DNA from: Fidelibacterota bacterium
GTDB lineage: Bacteria; Pseudomonadota; Alphaproteobacteria; Rhodospirillales; Rhodospirillaceae
NCBI GenBank assembly: GCA_947475365.1
Contig: CANJOI010000007.1
Span: 1 to 34,554, forward strand
Direction of reading: 5' to 3'
DNA: 34,554 nt
The position numbers and the translations under genes are program-made. The notes under the pieces were generated by a model, which was given only the letters and a program-made list of their open reading frames with translations, was not told the DNA's origin and did not search any database. Of the stretch, positions 8,255 through 16,793 are shown in pieces. Every line of letters begins with the position of its first letter. The first letter of the stretch is position 1.

Positions 8255-8940
8255 TGCGCGAAATCATCCTCGATACCGAAACCACCGGCCTCAGCCCGAT
8301 CGATCACCGGGTGGTGGAAATCGGCTGTATCGAGTTGGTCAACCACGTCGCCACCGGCCGTGAATTTCACGCCTACATGAACCCCGAGCGCGACATGCCG
8401 GCCGAAGCCGAGGCGGTGCACGGCCTGTCGTCGGAATTCCTCAGCACCAAGCCGCGGTTCGCGGCCATCGTCGATGACTTCCTGGCTTTTATCGGCGATG
8501 CGCCGGTGGTGGCGCATAACGCCGGCTTCGACATGGGTTTCATCAACGCCGAGCTGAAGCGCCTGAACCGTGCGCCGCTGACGCCCGACCGGGCCATCGA
8601 CACCGTGCTGCTGGCGCGCCGCAAGTTCCCCGGCGCCCAGGCCAGCCTCGACGCCCTGTGCCGGCGTTTTCAGATCGACACCTCGGCGCGCACCAAACAC
8701 GGCGCGCTGCTCGACGCGCAATTGCTGGCGCAGGTTTATCTGGAACTGGTGGGCGGGCGCGAACCGGGCCTCGCGCTCTCGCTCTCGGAATCCACATCCG
8801 CGACCATGATCATGGTCGAACGGGTTGCCCGCGAGCCCAGGCCCCACGGGCCCACCGCGGACGAACTGGCGGCGCACACGGCCTTCATGGCGACCATCAA
8901 GAACGCCTTGTGGCCCAAACTCGAAGAAACGCCGTCCTGA
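8254..8940 (+). CDS. dnaQ: DNA polymerase III epsilon subunit (3'-5' exonuclease)
   Basis: DnaQ proofreads for the replicative polymerase. The protein has 228 residues. Exo I is DTETTG at 7-12, Exo II is HNAGFDMGFINAEL, and Exo III is in the H-x4-D form with HGALLDAQLLAQVYLEL. The C-terminal tail (TADELAAHTAFM and after) should bind the polymerase alpha subunit. It shares one base with coaE (TGATG) and is last in the five-gene operon. It ends two bases from the convergent secB stop, leaving no room for a separate terminator. Its place beside ppsR-maf-aroE-coaE is the conserved origin-proximal order. Confidence 0.97.
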   Translation: MREIILDTETTGLSPIDHRVVEIGCIELVNHVATGREFHAYMNPERDMPAEAEAVHGLSSEFLSTKPRFAAIVDDFLAFIGDAPVVAHNAGFDMGFINAELKRLNRAPLTPDRAIDTVLLARRKFPGAQASLDALCRRFQIDTSARTKHGALLDAQLLAQVYLELVGGREPGLALSLSESTSATMIMVERVAREPRPHGPTADELAAHTAFMATIKNALWPKLEETPS

Positions 8941-8942
8941 AC

Positions 8943-9485
8943 TTAGTGGACCGCCGGCGGCTCGCCGCCGTCGGTCGGCGCGGTCGGCGCTTGGGTCGGG
9001 TCGCCGAACTTCTTGCGGTACATATCCGCGAAGTCGAACACCTGCAGCATCAGGGGCGGGAAACCGCCGTTGCCGGTGATTTCAGACACCAGCTGGCGCA
9101 CGAACGGGAACAGCTGGCGGGGAACTTCAATCATCAAAATCGGATGGACGTGTTCCTGGGGCACCAGCTCGGGGTTCACTTCCACCACGGCGGCGTAGGC
9201 CAATTCCAGGATGAAGGCCTTGCGGCCCCCGGCCACGGCTTCGAGCTGCACGCTCAAGGTGACCTCGAAGGTGGGACCGGACAGCTGGCGCACCGAGGTG
9301 TCCAGGCCGATAGGGATTTCAGGGGCTTCGGTGCGTAAGGTGGCGAAAATATCCGGCGCGTGCGGCGTTTCGAACGATAGGTCCTTGATGTACTGGCCCA
9401 TGATCCGGATCGGCGACTGCGGCGGGGTGTCCAGCTGCATCGCCTCCGGGGACGGGGCGTCGGGGGGAAGGGACGTATCGCTCAT
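8943..9485 (-). CDS. secB: Protein-export chaperone SecB
   Basis: SecB is a tetrameric chaperone that keeps presecretory proteins unfolded and delivers them to SecA. The protein has 180 residues. After an unstructured proline-rich start, the conserved core begins at IMGQYIKDLSFETPHAPDIF and includes VSLSVQL-like strands (FEVTLSVQLEAVA) and the signature HPILMIEVPRQLFPFVRQLVSEITGNGGFPPLML. The C-terminal tail is rich in Pro/Thr/Gly. The ATG at 9485 is kept; the ribosome binding site (AGAGA) is modest. It converges on dnaQ and diverges from timA across a 270-base gap. Confidence 0.98.
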   Translation of the reverse strand: MSDTSLPPDAPSPEAMQLDTPPQSPIRIMGQYIKDLSFETPHAPDIFATLRTEAPEIPIGLDTSVRQLSGPTFEVTLSVQLEAVAGGRKAFILELAYAAVVEVNPELVPQEHVHPILMIEVPRQLFPFVRQLVSEITGNGGFPPLMLQVFDFADMYRKKFGDPTQAPTAPTDGGEPPAVH

Positions 9486-9755
9486 CTCTCTGATTCTCCG
9501 GGGTACGGCGGCTCGCGTTAACGCGCCCGCGAACTAACACGCTTCGGGCTGCTTAAACAAGGCATGCGCGGGGGCCGGCGGCGCCTTGCCGTATTCAAAG
9601 CCGGGGCCTGGTTTTCTTAAATCTCTGCGGGATTTGAGCGGAACGGGCCGAAAAATATGTGAAAAGCCCCCGCCCGCCCCCATATTGGGGTTAGTATTCG
9701 TATGCCCCCTCTCTCCCCCTGAGCTTTTTTGGCCCCTCTGTAGGCGATCCGGACG

Positions 9756-10442
9756 ATGGAAGGTTTTCAGTTTATCGACATCATCATCCTGGCGATGGCC
9801 GCTGGCTTTATCGTGCTGCGGTTGCGCAGCGTGCTGGGCCGGCGCACCGGCCACGAACCGCCGCAGACGCCCCAGGCCGGCGACGCATATGGCCGCCCCT
9901 CCAGTCCCGACAATGTGGTGCAGATGCCGCCCGTGGCGCGCCGCGGCCGCGAAGGCGTGATGGATATCGAACCCGCCTACCAGGGCACCCCGCTGGAAGC
10001 CGGTTTGGTTCAGCTCAAGATCGCGGATCCCAATTTCTCCGTGGCGCGCTTCCTCGAAGGCGCGGCCAAGGCGTTTGAGATCATTGTCGCCGCCTACGCC
10101 AAGCACGACACCGACACCTTGAAGCCGCTCTTGAGCGACGAGGTCTATGGCGGATTCGCGTCCTCGATCCAGGAACGCGAAGACCGCGGCGAAACCGCGG
10201 AAACCGAATTGGTGGTGCTGAAGCCGCCCAAGCTCGAGTCACTCGAAGTGGTGGATCGCCGCGCGCTGGTGGCGGTGCGGTTCCAGAGCGAACAGGTCAA
10301 CGTGATCCGCGCCAAGGACGGCACGGTGCTCGAAGGCAGCCGTGACCACGTGGAAAGCGTCACCGATGTCTGGACCTTCGGCCGCGACCTCGCCAGCCGC
10401 GATCCCAACTGGATGCTGGTCGCGACCCGCAGCGTCGAATAG
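9756..10442 (+). CDS. TimA/Tim44-type membrane-anchored adaptor protein
   Basis: This is a 228-residue protein of the bacterial Tim44-like (TimA) group. It starts with one membrane helix (FIDIIILAMAAGFIVLRL, about residues 5-22), then a low-complexity linker rich in Pro/Gly/Arg, then the folded Tim44-like domain from about residue 75 (FSVARFLEGAAKAFEIIVAAYAKHDTDTLKPLLSDEVYGGF), ending in WTFGRDLASRDPNWMLVAT. The family is thought to help membrane or envelope protein handling in alphaproteobacteria; the precise role is not established. It lies opposite secB, as in other alphaproteobacteria. The 270-base gap upstream holds a short palindrome (CCCCA-TAT-TGGGG, 9678-9690) but no ORF I trust. mltA follows after 21 bases. 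Confidence 0.9.
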   Translation: MEGFQFIDIIILAMAAGFIVLRLRSVLGRRTGHEPPQTPQAGDAYGRPSSPDNVVQMPPVARRGREGVMDIEPAYQGTPLEAGLVQLKIADPNFSVARFLEGAAKAFEIIVAAYAKHDTDTLKPLLSDEVYGGFASSIQEREDRGETAETELVVLKPPKLESLEVVDRRALVAVRFQSEQVNVIRAKDGTVLEGSRDHVESVTDVWTFGRDLASRDPNWMLVATRSVE

Positions 10443-10463
10443 CGGCTTAGCGCTTCTCCGGCG

Positions 10464-11747
10464 ATGACACCCAATCAACGCCTGCTTGCTGTCGCGGCCG
10501 TGTCCGCGCTGGTCGGCGCCATCATCGGCGCCGGCGTGATGCAGCGGCTGCAGCCGCCAGCGGAATACCGCGAACAAGCCAAGGATCAAGGTCCGCGCGA
10601 AGCCGGCGCGATCTATACGCCGGTGGCGGTAAGCGCCCTGCCCGGCTGGACGCAAGACGCGGTTGGCCAGGCGCTGCCGAGCCTCAAGCGCTCCTGCGCC
10701 GCGCTGCGTTCTTTGTCTGGCGACACCATGATCGGCAACGGCGCCATCGCCCGTCCGGCCGCGGCCTGGCACGCGGCCTGCGCGCAGGTGGAGGCCACGC
10801 CGGACGGAGATGCCAATTTACGCGCGACGCTCGAACGGGAGTTCACGCCCTACCGCGTGACCAGCTCCACCGGCACGGGCCGCGAAATGCCCAAAGGCCT
10901 GTTCACCGGCTATTACGAGGCCGAGTTCAACGGCTCCCTGCAACAGACCGGCAACTACCAGGTTCCGATCTACGGGCCGCCGCGCAATATGATCGTCGCC
11001 AACGTCAAAAGCTTCATGGCCAAATCCGCGCCGGTACCGGCCGGTGTGCCCGAAGTGCTGGTGGGGCGTTTGGATGCGGAAGACGCCGGGCTCAACCAGC
11101 GGCGCCTGCGCCCGTACTTCACCCGCGAGGAGATCGATCGCGGTCGCGCCATCGCCGAGGACGCCGATGTCCTGCTGTGGGCCGACGATCCGGTGGCGGT
11201 GCATATCCTGCATGTTCAGGGGTCGGGGCGCGTCAATCTTCCCGACGGCAGTCAGGTGCGCATCGGCTTCGCCGGCCACAACGGCCGGTCGTTCCGCGGC
11301 ATCGGCAGCATCCTGATCGAAGCGGGCATGCTGCCCGCGGGCGGCGCCTCCATGATCGCGGTGCGGGACTGGCTCAAGCAGCATCCCGACCAGGCCGCGG
11401 AGTTCATGAACCGCAACACGCGCTACATTTTCTTCCGGCGCATCCCGGCCGACAGCGAGGGCCCCATCGGCGCGCAAGGTGTCGCGCTCACGCCCGGACG
11501 CTCGCTGGCGGTCGACCAGCGCTATGTACCCATGGGCACGCCGGTATGGCTGGACCTGAAAGACCCCGACAATGTGGACCTTCAACGCCTGGTCGTGGCC
11601 CAGGACGTGGGCGGGGCCATCACTGGCCCGGTGCGCGGCGACTATTTCTGGGGCCACGGCGAGGAAGCCTTTCAAAAGGCCGCGCGCATGAAGTCCCAGG
11701 GCGCCTATTTCATATTTATTCCCCGGCCCGTCACCCCGGGCGCCTGA
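10464..11747 (+). CDS. mltA: Membrane-bound lytic murein transglycosylase A
   Basis: MltA cleaves peptidoglycan glycan strands, leaving 1,6-anhydro-N-acetylmuramic ends. The protein has 427 residues. An N-terminal hydrophobic helix (LLAVAAVSALVGAIIGAGVM, about 7-26) anchors or exports it; there is no lipobox cysteine, unlike the E. coli lipoprotein. The MltA barrel has FTGYYEAEFNGS and HILHVQGSGRVNLPDG. The C-terminal 3D domain reads QDVGGAITGPVRGDYFWG, whose conserved aspartates include the catalytic one. It is 21 bases behind timA, probably in the same operon. The timA-mltA-smr order is common in alphaproteobacteria. Confidence 0.95.
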   Translation: MTPNQRLLAVAAVSALVGAIIGAGVMQRLQPPAEYREQAKDQGPREAGAIYTPVAVSALPGWTQDAVGQALPSLKRSCAALRSLSGDTMIGNGAIARPAAAWHAACAQVEATPDGDANLRATLEREFTPYRVTSSTGTGREMPKGLFTGYYEAEFNGSLQQTGNYQVPIYGPPRNMIVANVKSFMAKSAPVPAGVPEVLVGRLDAEDAGLNQRRLRPYFTREEIDRGRAIAEDADVLLWADDPVAVHILHVQGSGRVNLPDGSQVRIGFAGHNGRSFRGIGSILIEAGMLPAGGASMIAVRDWLKQHPDQAAEFMNRNTRYIFFRRIPADSEGPIGAQGVALTPGRSLAVDQRYVPMGTPVWLDLKDPDNVDLQRLVVAQDVGGAITGPVRGDYFWGHGEEAFQKAARMKSQGAYFIFIPRPVTPGA

Positions 11748-11784
11748 CGTCCCGAACCGCGGCGTTTAGAGTCAGGTAAACATT

Positions 11785-11811
11785 CCCCGCTAGGCTGGCC
11801 CCGCTAGGCTG
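11785..11811. repeat. Two-copy tandem repeat of 13 bases
   Basis: CCCCGCTAGGCTG occurs at 11785-11797 and again at 11799-11811, one base apart. It is in the 158-base gap between mltA and the unrecognised membrane protein. Its function is not apparent; it may be a recent slippage duplication. Confidence 0.8.
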
Positions 11812-11905
11812 CGGTGTCCGGCGGCTGACCCTAAGTCATGAGACTCTCCGGGAAGCCTGCCGGTATGGAAGAAGCTGAGTCGAGACGCGCGGGAATATTG
11901 GTTCA

Positions 11906-12463
11906 ATGAACACGGCCGCCCCCAAAGCCGGTGAAAAAAAGCGCGATCGCGCTCTATTCGCGCGCCTGATCGAATCCTATCAGGCCGACCGCGTCGGCAT
12001 TTTCGTGGACTTCGACCGCCTCAACCATCCGGGCTCGCCGGTCTGGAATCCCTGGGAGAATATCGCGCCGCTGCTGGTCATCCTGATCGGCTCGCTGGCG
12101 ATCATGTTCTTTATGATGCTGCTCGGCATCGCCGTCATGGTGCTGGGGGTTCTGTTTTACCTGCTGATCATGCGGCCCTGGATCGCTCAGCGCGTCTACC
12201 GCCGGGCCATCGACGCCGCCACCGAGAACCTCCACAACTGGAACCTGCTGTGGAAAATCGGCGGTCTGGTGATCACGCTCAATCACATGAACAAGACCCG
12301 CTGCGTGGCCCCGGACGGGGACTGGCGCGCCTTCGTCACGCGCTACTTGCCGGAAATGGGCATGGAAGGCACCGAAATCTACAACGCCTTCCGCACGCCG
12401 GTTGACGACGATAAAGGCAAAGGCAAGGACCAGCCTTCGCGCTATCAAGACATCAACATGTGA
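11906..12463 (+). CDS. Unrecognised two-helix membrane protein
   Basis: I do not recognise this 185-residue protein. A charged N-terminus (GEKKRDRALFARLIESYQADRVG) is followed by two adjoining hydrophobic stretches at about residues 53-73 and 75-90. A C-terminal soluble part follows with KIGGLVITLNHMNKTRCVAPDGDWRAFVTRYLPEMG and ends in a Lys/Asp-rich tail. Aromatic and basic residues flank the helices (NPWENIAP, MRPWIAQRVYRR). The base composition resembles that of its neighbours, so transfer is not suggested. It sits between mltA and the Smr gene on the same strand, only 6 bases before the latter, so it is probably part of that envelope operon. No catalytic motif is visible. Confidence 0.8.
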   Translation: MNTAAPKAGEKKRDRALFARLIESYQADRVGIFVDFDRLNHPGSPVWNPWENIAPLLVILIGSLAIMFFMMLLGIAVMVLGVLFYLLIMRPWIAQRVYRRAIDAATENLHNWNLLWKIGGLVITLNHMNKTRCVAPDGDWRAFVTRYLPEMGMEGTEIYNAFRTPVDDDKGKGKDQPSRYQDINM

Positions 12464-12469
12464 CCGGGC

Positions 12470-12997
12470 GTGTCCCGCCGCCGCGACCTTACGCCCGAAG
12501 ATTCCGAGCTGTGGCGCTACGTTACGCGCAACGTGAATCCGTACCACGGATCGCGGCACCTTAGCGAAGAGGCGCCGGCACCGCCGTCGACTGAATCCAA
12601 GAAGCCAGTGGTCTCGCGGCCTCCCGAAATTTCGCCGCCGCCCGCGCCGCAACCCGCGCTCAGTGTCGGCCGGGTCGCCGATATGGACAAGCGCACCGCG
12701 CGCCGCTTGAAGCGCGGCGAGTTGCCGGTCGATGGGCGCATCGATCTCCACAATCTTACGCTCGATCAGGCCCACAGCGCGTTGACCGGGTTCATTCGCG
12801 GCGCCTATGGCCGTGGTGCGCGCTGTGTGGTGGTGGTGACCGGCAAAGGCAAAAGCGGCGAAGGCAAAATCCGCCGCGAGACGCCGCACTGGCTGAACCA
12901 GGCGGCCCTGCGGCCGCTGGTGCTGGCGGTCACCGAAGCCCGCGTGAACGATGGCGGCTCGGGCGCTTTTTACGTGCTGCTCAAACGAAAGCGCTAA
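12470..12997 (+). CDS. Smr/MutS2-type domain protein
   Basis: This is a 175-residue stand-alone small MutS-related (Smr) protein. Residues 1-70 are a basic and proline-rich, probably disordered, lead. The Smr domain spans about 86-175, with the motif DLH at 92-94, TGKG at 124-127 (HGKG in many homologues) and [13 protein letters not shown] at the end. Smr domains can nick DNA or cleave RNA; the role of the alphaproteobacterial form is not settled. The start is a GTG at 12470, six bases behind the membrane protein gene, with no clear ribosome binding site. Its stop shares CTAA with the convergent hslU stop. Confidence 0.9.
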   Translation: MSRRRDLTPEDSELWRYVTRNVNPYHGSRHLSEEAPAPPSTESKKPVVSRPPEISPPPAPQPALSVGRVADMDKRTARRLKRGELPVDGRIDLHNLTLDQAHSALTGFIRGAYGRGARCVVVVTGKGKSGEGKIRRETPHWLNQAALRPLVLAVTEARVNDGGSGAFYVLLKRKR

Positions 12998-14307
12998 AGG
13001 ATAAAGCGCGAGAGGTCGCCCTTGCGCGCCAGTTCACCCACCTGCGTCCGGACATAGTCGGCGGAGACGGAGAAGGTTTCGCCGGACTTGTCGGTGGCGG
13101 TGAAGCTGATGTCCTCCAGCAATTTTTCCAGCACCGTATGCAGGCGCCGCGCGCCGATGTTCTCGACGCTGGCGTTAATCTCCGCCGCCAGGTCCGCGAC
13201 CGCGGCCACGGCTTCGTCGCCGAAATCCAGGGTGACATTTTCGGTGGCCAGCAGCGCTTTGTACTGCTTGATCAGGTTGGCCTCGGTATCGGTGAGGATG
13301 CGCACGAAGTCGTCGCGGGTGAGCGGTTTCAATTCCACGCGGATCGGCAGACGGCCCTGCAATTCTGGCAAGAGGTCCGAGGGCTTGGCGAGGTGGAACG
13401 CGCCGGAGGCGATGAACAGGATGTGATCGGTCTTCACCGGACCGTGCTTGGTGGTGACGGTGGTGCCCTCGATCAGCGGCAGCAGGTCGCGCTGCACGCC
13501 TTCGCGGCTGACGTCGGCGCCGCGCGCGTCCTCGCGTCCGGTGATCTTGTCGATCTCGTCCAGGAAGACGATGCCGTCGTTCTCCACCGCGCTGATGGCC
13601 TCGCGCGTGACGCGCTCCTGGTTCAACAGCTTGTCGGATTCCTCGCGCAGCAGCACTTCGTAGGATTGCGCCACGGACATCTTGCGGGCCTTGGACCGGC
13701 CGCCGAACATGCCGCCCAGCATCTCGCTCAGATTCACCATGCCCATCTGGGCGCCGGGCACGCCGGGAATGTCCATGGTCGGCATGGACGCGGCCACGGA
13801 TTCCTGTACCTGCACCTCGATTTCGCGTTCGTTGAGGGCGCCTTCACGCAGCATCTTGCGGAATTTCTGGCGAGTCTCGGTGCTGGCGTTATCGCCCACC
13901 AGGGCGTCCAGTACACGCTCCTCGGCGGCCAGTTCGGCCTTGGCGGTGACCTCCTTGCGCAGGCGCTCGCGGGTCATGGTCAGCGCGATCTCGGTAAGGT
14001 CGCGGATGATGCTCTCCACGTCGCGGCCCACATAGCCGACCTCGGTGAACTTGGTGGCCTCGATCTTGAGGAACGGCGCGTTGGCGAGTTTGGCCAGGCG
14101 CCGCGCGATCTCGGTCTTGCCCACGCCGGTGGGGCCGACCATGAGGATGTTCTTGGGCAGCACCTCGTTGCGCAGGTCTTCCGGCAGTTGCTGGCGGCGC
14201 CAGCGGTTGCGCAGCGCCACGGCCACGGCCCGCTTGGCGTCGCCCTGGCCGACGATATAGCGGTCCAGTTCGGAGACGATCTCGCGCGGGGTAAAGGAAG
14301 AGCTCAT
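12994..14307 (-). CDS. hslU: HslU, ATPase of the HslUV protease
   Basis: HslU is the AAA+ unfoldase that feeds substrates to the HslV peptidase in the cytoplasm. The protein has 437 residues. It begins with [17 protein letters not shown]. Walker A is GPTGVGKT at 58-65. The pore loop GYVG lies at 91-94. The I domain is in the middle, Walker B is [11 protein letters not shown], and sensor 2 is in [19 protein letters not shown]. The C-terminus ends in FIL, the tail that docks into HslV. Its ATG overlaps the hslV stop in ATGA, so translation is coupled. It converges with the Smr gene with a four-base overlap. Confidence 0.98.
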   Translation of the reverse strand: MSSSFTPREIVSELDRYIVGQGDAKRAVAVALRNRWRRQQLPEDLRNEVLPKNILMVGPTGVGKTEIARRLAKLANAPFLKIEATKFTEVGYVGRDVESIIRDLTEIALTMTRERLRKEVTAKAELAAEERVLDALVGDNASTETRQKFRKMLREGALNEREIEVQVQESVAASMPTMDIPGVPGAQMGMVNLSEMLGGMFGGRSKARKMSVAQSYEVLLREESDKLLNQERVTREAISAVENDGIVFLDEIDKITGREDARGADVSREGVQRDLLPLIEGTTVTTKHGPVKTDHILFIASGAFHLAKPSDLLPELQGRLPIRVELKPLTRDDFVRILTDTEANLIKQYKALLATENVTLDFGDEAVAAVADLAAEINASVENIGARRLHTVLEKLLEDISFTATDKSGETFSVSADYVRTQVGELARKGDLSRFIL

Positions 14308-14822
14308 AAGGATTCCAGGATGATTTCGCGGTTTGTGTAGACGCAGATGTCGGCGGCGATGCCCATGGCTTTCCGGGCGATGGCTTCGGCGTCGAGTTCG
14401 GGGAGATCGATGAGCGCACGCGCCGCGGCCAAGGCAAACGCCCCGCCCGAACCAATACCGATCAAGCCGTTCTCGGGTTCCAGCACGTCGCCGGTGCCCG
14501 ATAGGATCAGGGACACGTCTTTGTCGGCCACGGCCATCATGGCCTCCAGGCGGCGCAGGTAACGGTCGGTGCGCCAGTCTTTCGCCAGCTCGACGCAGGC
14601 GCGCATCAGCTGGTTGGGATGCTTTTCCAATTTCGCTTCCAGGCGTTCAAACAGGGTAAAGGCGTCGGCGGTGGCGCCGGCGAAACCCGCGATCACCTTG
14701 CCATCGGCCAGGCGCCGGACTTTGCGTGCATTGGCCTTGACGATTTGCGCGCCCATGGTGACTTGGCCGTCGCCCGCCACCACAACGCGGCCGTTTTTGC
14801 GCACAGAAAGGATTGTCGTCAT
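14304..14822 (-). CDS. hslV: HslV, peptidase of the HslUV protease
   Basis: HslV is a proteasome-related threonine peptidase forming a double hexamer. The protein has 172 residues. After removal of Met1, Thr2 ([11 protein letters not shown]) becomes the nucleophile, as in E. coli. [12 protein letters not shown] and KVRRL carry the conserved aspartate and lysine of the active site. [15 protein letters not shown] is the C-terminal family signature. The start is fixed by the need for Thr2. It is first in the hslVU pair. The 72 bases upstream hold three degenerate GGCGGGCG repeats; I see no convincing heat-shock promoter. Confidence 0.97.
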   Translation of the reverse strand: MTTILSVRKNGRVVVAGDGQVTMGAQIVKANARKVRRLADGKVIAGFAGATADAFTLFERLEAKLEKHPNQLMRACVELAKDWRTDRYLRRLEAMMAVADKDVSLILSGTGDVLEPENGLIGIGSGGAFALAAARALIDLPELDAEAIARKAMGIAADICVYTNREIILESL

Positions 14823-14840
14823 GGAAGAGCTTTCGGGTTC

Positions 14841-14881
14841 AAGGCGGGCGAATTAAGAGCGGGCGGTTTTAAGGCGGGCGG
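14841..14881. repeat. Three degenerate repeats upstream of hslV
   Basis: Similar units AAGGCGGGCG (14841-14850), AAGAGCGGGCGG (14855-14866) and AAGGCGGGCGG (14871-14881) recur about every 15 bases in the short gap between the hslV start and the xth stop, each preceded by TTAA or TTCAA. They may be regulator sites for hslV or a decayed duplication. Confidence 0.55.
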
Positions 14882-14894
14882 GTCCGGGGAGGAC

Positions 14895-15740
14895 CTAGAA
14901 ATGATGGTGAGTCCCGGCGGGTGTTTCAAGCGCTGTGCGCGCGCGCAACTTCAACACCACCGGCACGTGATCCGACGGCGGCTGCCAGTGCCGCACATCG
15001 CTGAGGATCTCCACCGCCGCGATATGGGCTTTGAGGGCGGGGGTTACCCAGATGTGGTCCAACCGCCGGCCTTTATTGGCGGCCTGCCAATCGGCGGCGC
15101 GGTAACTCCACCAGGTGAAAACCGGGTCATCGGCCGCCACCACCTCGCGCAAGGCGTCGATGAAATAGAGCGAGCGCTTCATGCGCTCGAGGGCTTCGAC
15201 CTCGATCGGTGTGTGGGTGACGATGCGTGACATTTTGCGGTGATCCCACACATCGGCGGGCAAGGGCGCGATATTGAAGTCCCCCGCCACCACGGCGAGA
15301 TCGCGCAAGCCGTGCGACGCGGCGAAATAATCGCCCACCGCGTCGACGAACTTAAGCTTATGGGCGAACTTGGGGTTCAGCTCCATATCGGGAATCTGCC
15401 CGCCGGCCGGCACATAGAGCGAGTGGATCGTGACGGTATCGCCGCCGAAAGCCACGCGCGCACTGATGTGACGCGCGTCGTCACGGCCGCAATGATGATG
15501 ACGTTGGATTGCGGTGAGCGGCAGCTTGGAGAGGATGGCGACGCCGTTGTAGCCGCTTTGCCCGGCATAAGCCTGGTGCGGATAGCCTAGCTCAGCCAGC
15601 GCCGCCGCCGGGAACGCGGCCTCGCTGCACTTGGTTTCCTGCAGGCAGATGATGTCGGCGCCGGTGTCATCCACCAGGCGTTCCACCTGATGCATGCGCT
15701 TGCGCACGGAGTTCACGTTCCAGCTGGCGATGCAAAGCAT
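14895..15740 (-). CDS. xth: Exodeoxyribonuclease III / AP endonuclease
   Basis: Xth cleaves abasic sites and removes 3' blocks in base excision repair. With the ATG at 15740 it has 281 residues. A GTG fifteen bases upstream is also open but adds only MLPST before the fold, and family members begin at MxxASWNVNSVRKR. Visible motifs are IICLQETKC (metal-binding glutamate), SGYNGVAILSK, VAGDFNIAP, WWSYR and the final SDHVPVVL with the catalytic Asp-His pair. The length matches the E. coli enzyme. It is downstream of a long structured gap after lolA on the same strand. No clear ribosome binding site is seen. Confidence 0.95.
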   Translation of the reverse strand: MLCIASWNVNSVRKRMHQVERLVDDTGADIICLQETKCSEAAFPAAALAELGYPHQAYAGQSGYNGVAILSKLPLTAIQRHHHCGRDDARHISARVAFGGDTVTIHSLYVPAGGQIPDMELNPKFAHKLKFVDAVGDYFAASHGLRDLAVVAGDFNIAPLPADVWDHRKMSRIVTHTPIEVEALERMKRSLYFIDALREVVAADDPVFTWWSYRAADWQAANKGRRLDHIWVTPALKAHIAAVEILSDVRHWQPPSDHVPVVLKLRARTALETPAGTHHHF

Positions 15741-15775
15741 GGTGCTAGGTAGCACAGGCCTGCGGCGAATAAGAC

Positions 15776-15925
15776 GGCGCCCGGTGTTGGGGGGAACACC
15801 GGGCGCCTAACGCGACGCCAGAACGGCAGGGGACACCGTTATTTTCCTGGCGCATCGGCTCCTGTGAAGTGCCGATGGGTATGAGCGCAATATGGGCCGC
15901 AACGCCGGTTCTGCAACGGGTTGCG
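15776..15925. other. Structured part of the lolA-xth gap (15741-16099)
   Basis: The 359-base gap has no credible gene. A perfect 13-base stem (15776-15788 with 15795-15807) closes a six-G loop and lies 36 bases before the xth start. Further inverted repeats follow: AACGG/CCGTT (about 15823-15840), CATCGGC (15853-15859) with GCCGATG (15871-15877), and CGCAAC (15898-15903) with GTTGCG (15920-15925). The first stem lacks a clear U-run on either strand, so it is not a standard terminator. It could be a 5' leader structure of xth, an mRNA stabiliser after lolA, or a small RNA. Confidence 0.5.
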
Positions 15926-16062
15926 TTCGCATATCCGCCATGCACGTCAAGCAAGCGCGCCGCGCAAGCGGAAATCCGCAACAAATCAGAGAGTTGTGGG
16001 GTGGTCACAACGGCGTGACAGACTCACTTAGCCGGCGATTTAGGATGGGCGCGTCGCCACAT

Positions 16063-16087
16063 CCGAAAACCGGCCTCCCCTTTTCGG
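16063..16087 (-). terminator. Hairpin downstream of lolA, possible terminator
   Basis: CCGAAAA (16063-16069) and TTTTCGG (16081-16087) are exact reverse complements separated by 11 bases. The hairpin begins 13 bases after the lolA stop. No U-run follows the stem on the minus strand, so termination is possible but not assured. Confidence 0.45.
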
Positions 16088-16099
16088 ACCGGCGCGGCG

Positions 16100-16720
16100 C
16101 TACTTATCGCCGCGGTCCTGGCCCTTCTTGCGGGCCTCATATTTGAACAACGCGGGGTCCATTTTGCCCCCGAGCCGGATCTTATCGAGGGTCACGACCA
16201 CCTCTTTGCGTTGAGCATCCAGCACGCGCCACTGCTTCAGCCCAAACGGCGCATCGGTGAACACCAGCGTGAGTTTACCGGCGGTGGGATCCTTGGCCAT
16301 GGAGGCGGCGATCTCGACCGTGCCGGTGGCAGCCTTCACGCCGCCCAGCTTGATGTCGGCGTCCTTGAACGACAGATCTTTCTTCAACAGGAGCCCGGCG
16401 GGCGTGTCGCCAAGATCGATGTGGCTCACGTCCTTCATCTGGGTGTCGACGTAAATCAGGAACACGCCGTCGGCCACCATCAGCATCGGCGTCGGCGGAT
16501 CGTAGGCCAGACGCATCTTGCCGGGGCGGGAGATGTAGAGATCGCCCTCGTTGCTGGAACCATCCGGATTCACTTGCGTGAACCTGGCCTGCAAAGTGCT
16601 GATGCCGTTGAGGTATTGCTCAGCCTTGGCAAGGGCTTCGGCGTCGCTGAGGGCGAAGGCCGGGCTCGCGCACAGCAGCGCCGCCAGAAAGGCCAAAGTC
16701 GTCCGAATCATCTTGCGCAT
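16100..16720 (-). CDS. lolA: Outer-membrane lipoprotein carrier protein LolA
   Basis: LolA carries lipoproteins across the periplasm from LolCDE to the outer membrane. With the start at 16720 it has 206 residues and begins with a clear signal peptide (MRKMIRTTLAFLAALLCASP then AFA, cleavage after about residue 23). The mature part has LNGISTLQARFTQVNPDGS, the hydrophobic-strand motif GDLYISRPGKMRLAYDPPTP and VLDAQRKEVVVTLDKI, all typical. The frame is open upstream to 16840, but that extension is arginine-rich and would bury the signal peptide; a GAGG ribosome binding site sits 4-5 bases before the chosen ATG. The adjacent ATG at 16723 is an alternative. It follows ftsK by 73 bases on the same strand. 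Confidence 0.93.
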   Translation of the reverse strand: MRKMIRTTLAFLAALLCASPAFALSDAEALAKAEQYLNGISTLQARFTQVNPDGSSNEGDLYISRPGKMRLAYDPPTPMLMVADGVFLIYVDTQMKDVSHIDLGDTPAGLLLKKDLSFKDADIKLGGVKAATGTVEIAASMAKDPTAGKLTLVFTDAPFGLKQWRVLDAQRKEVVVTLDKIRLGGKMDPALFKYEARKKGQDRGDK

Positions 16721-16793
16721 CATGCCTCGCCAATAACGCCGGTCATCAAAATATGGCCGCACACTATGGCGAGGGTGTGATCGGAGTCGAGCC

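Noticed and set aside
9586-9960. A plus-strand frame starting in the secB-timA gap
   Set aside because: It runs into timA in another frame, is proline- and arginine-rich, and has no ribosome binding site.
15892-16146. Small frames on both strands in the lolA-xth gap
   Set aside because: Arginine- and serine-rich translations without start signals; the region is better described by its inverted repeats.
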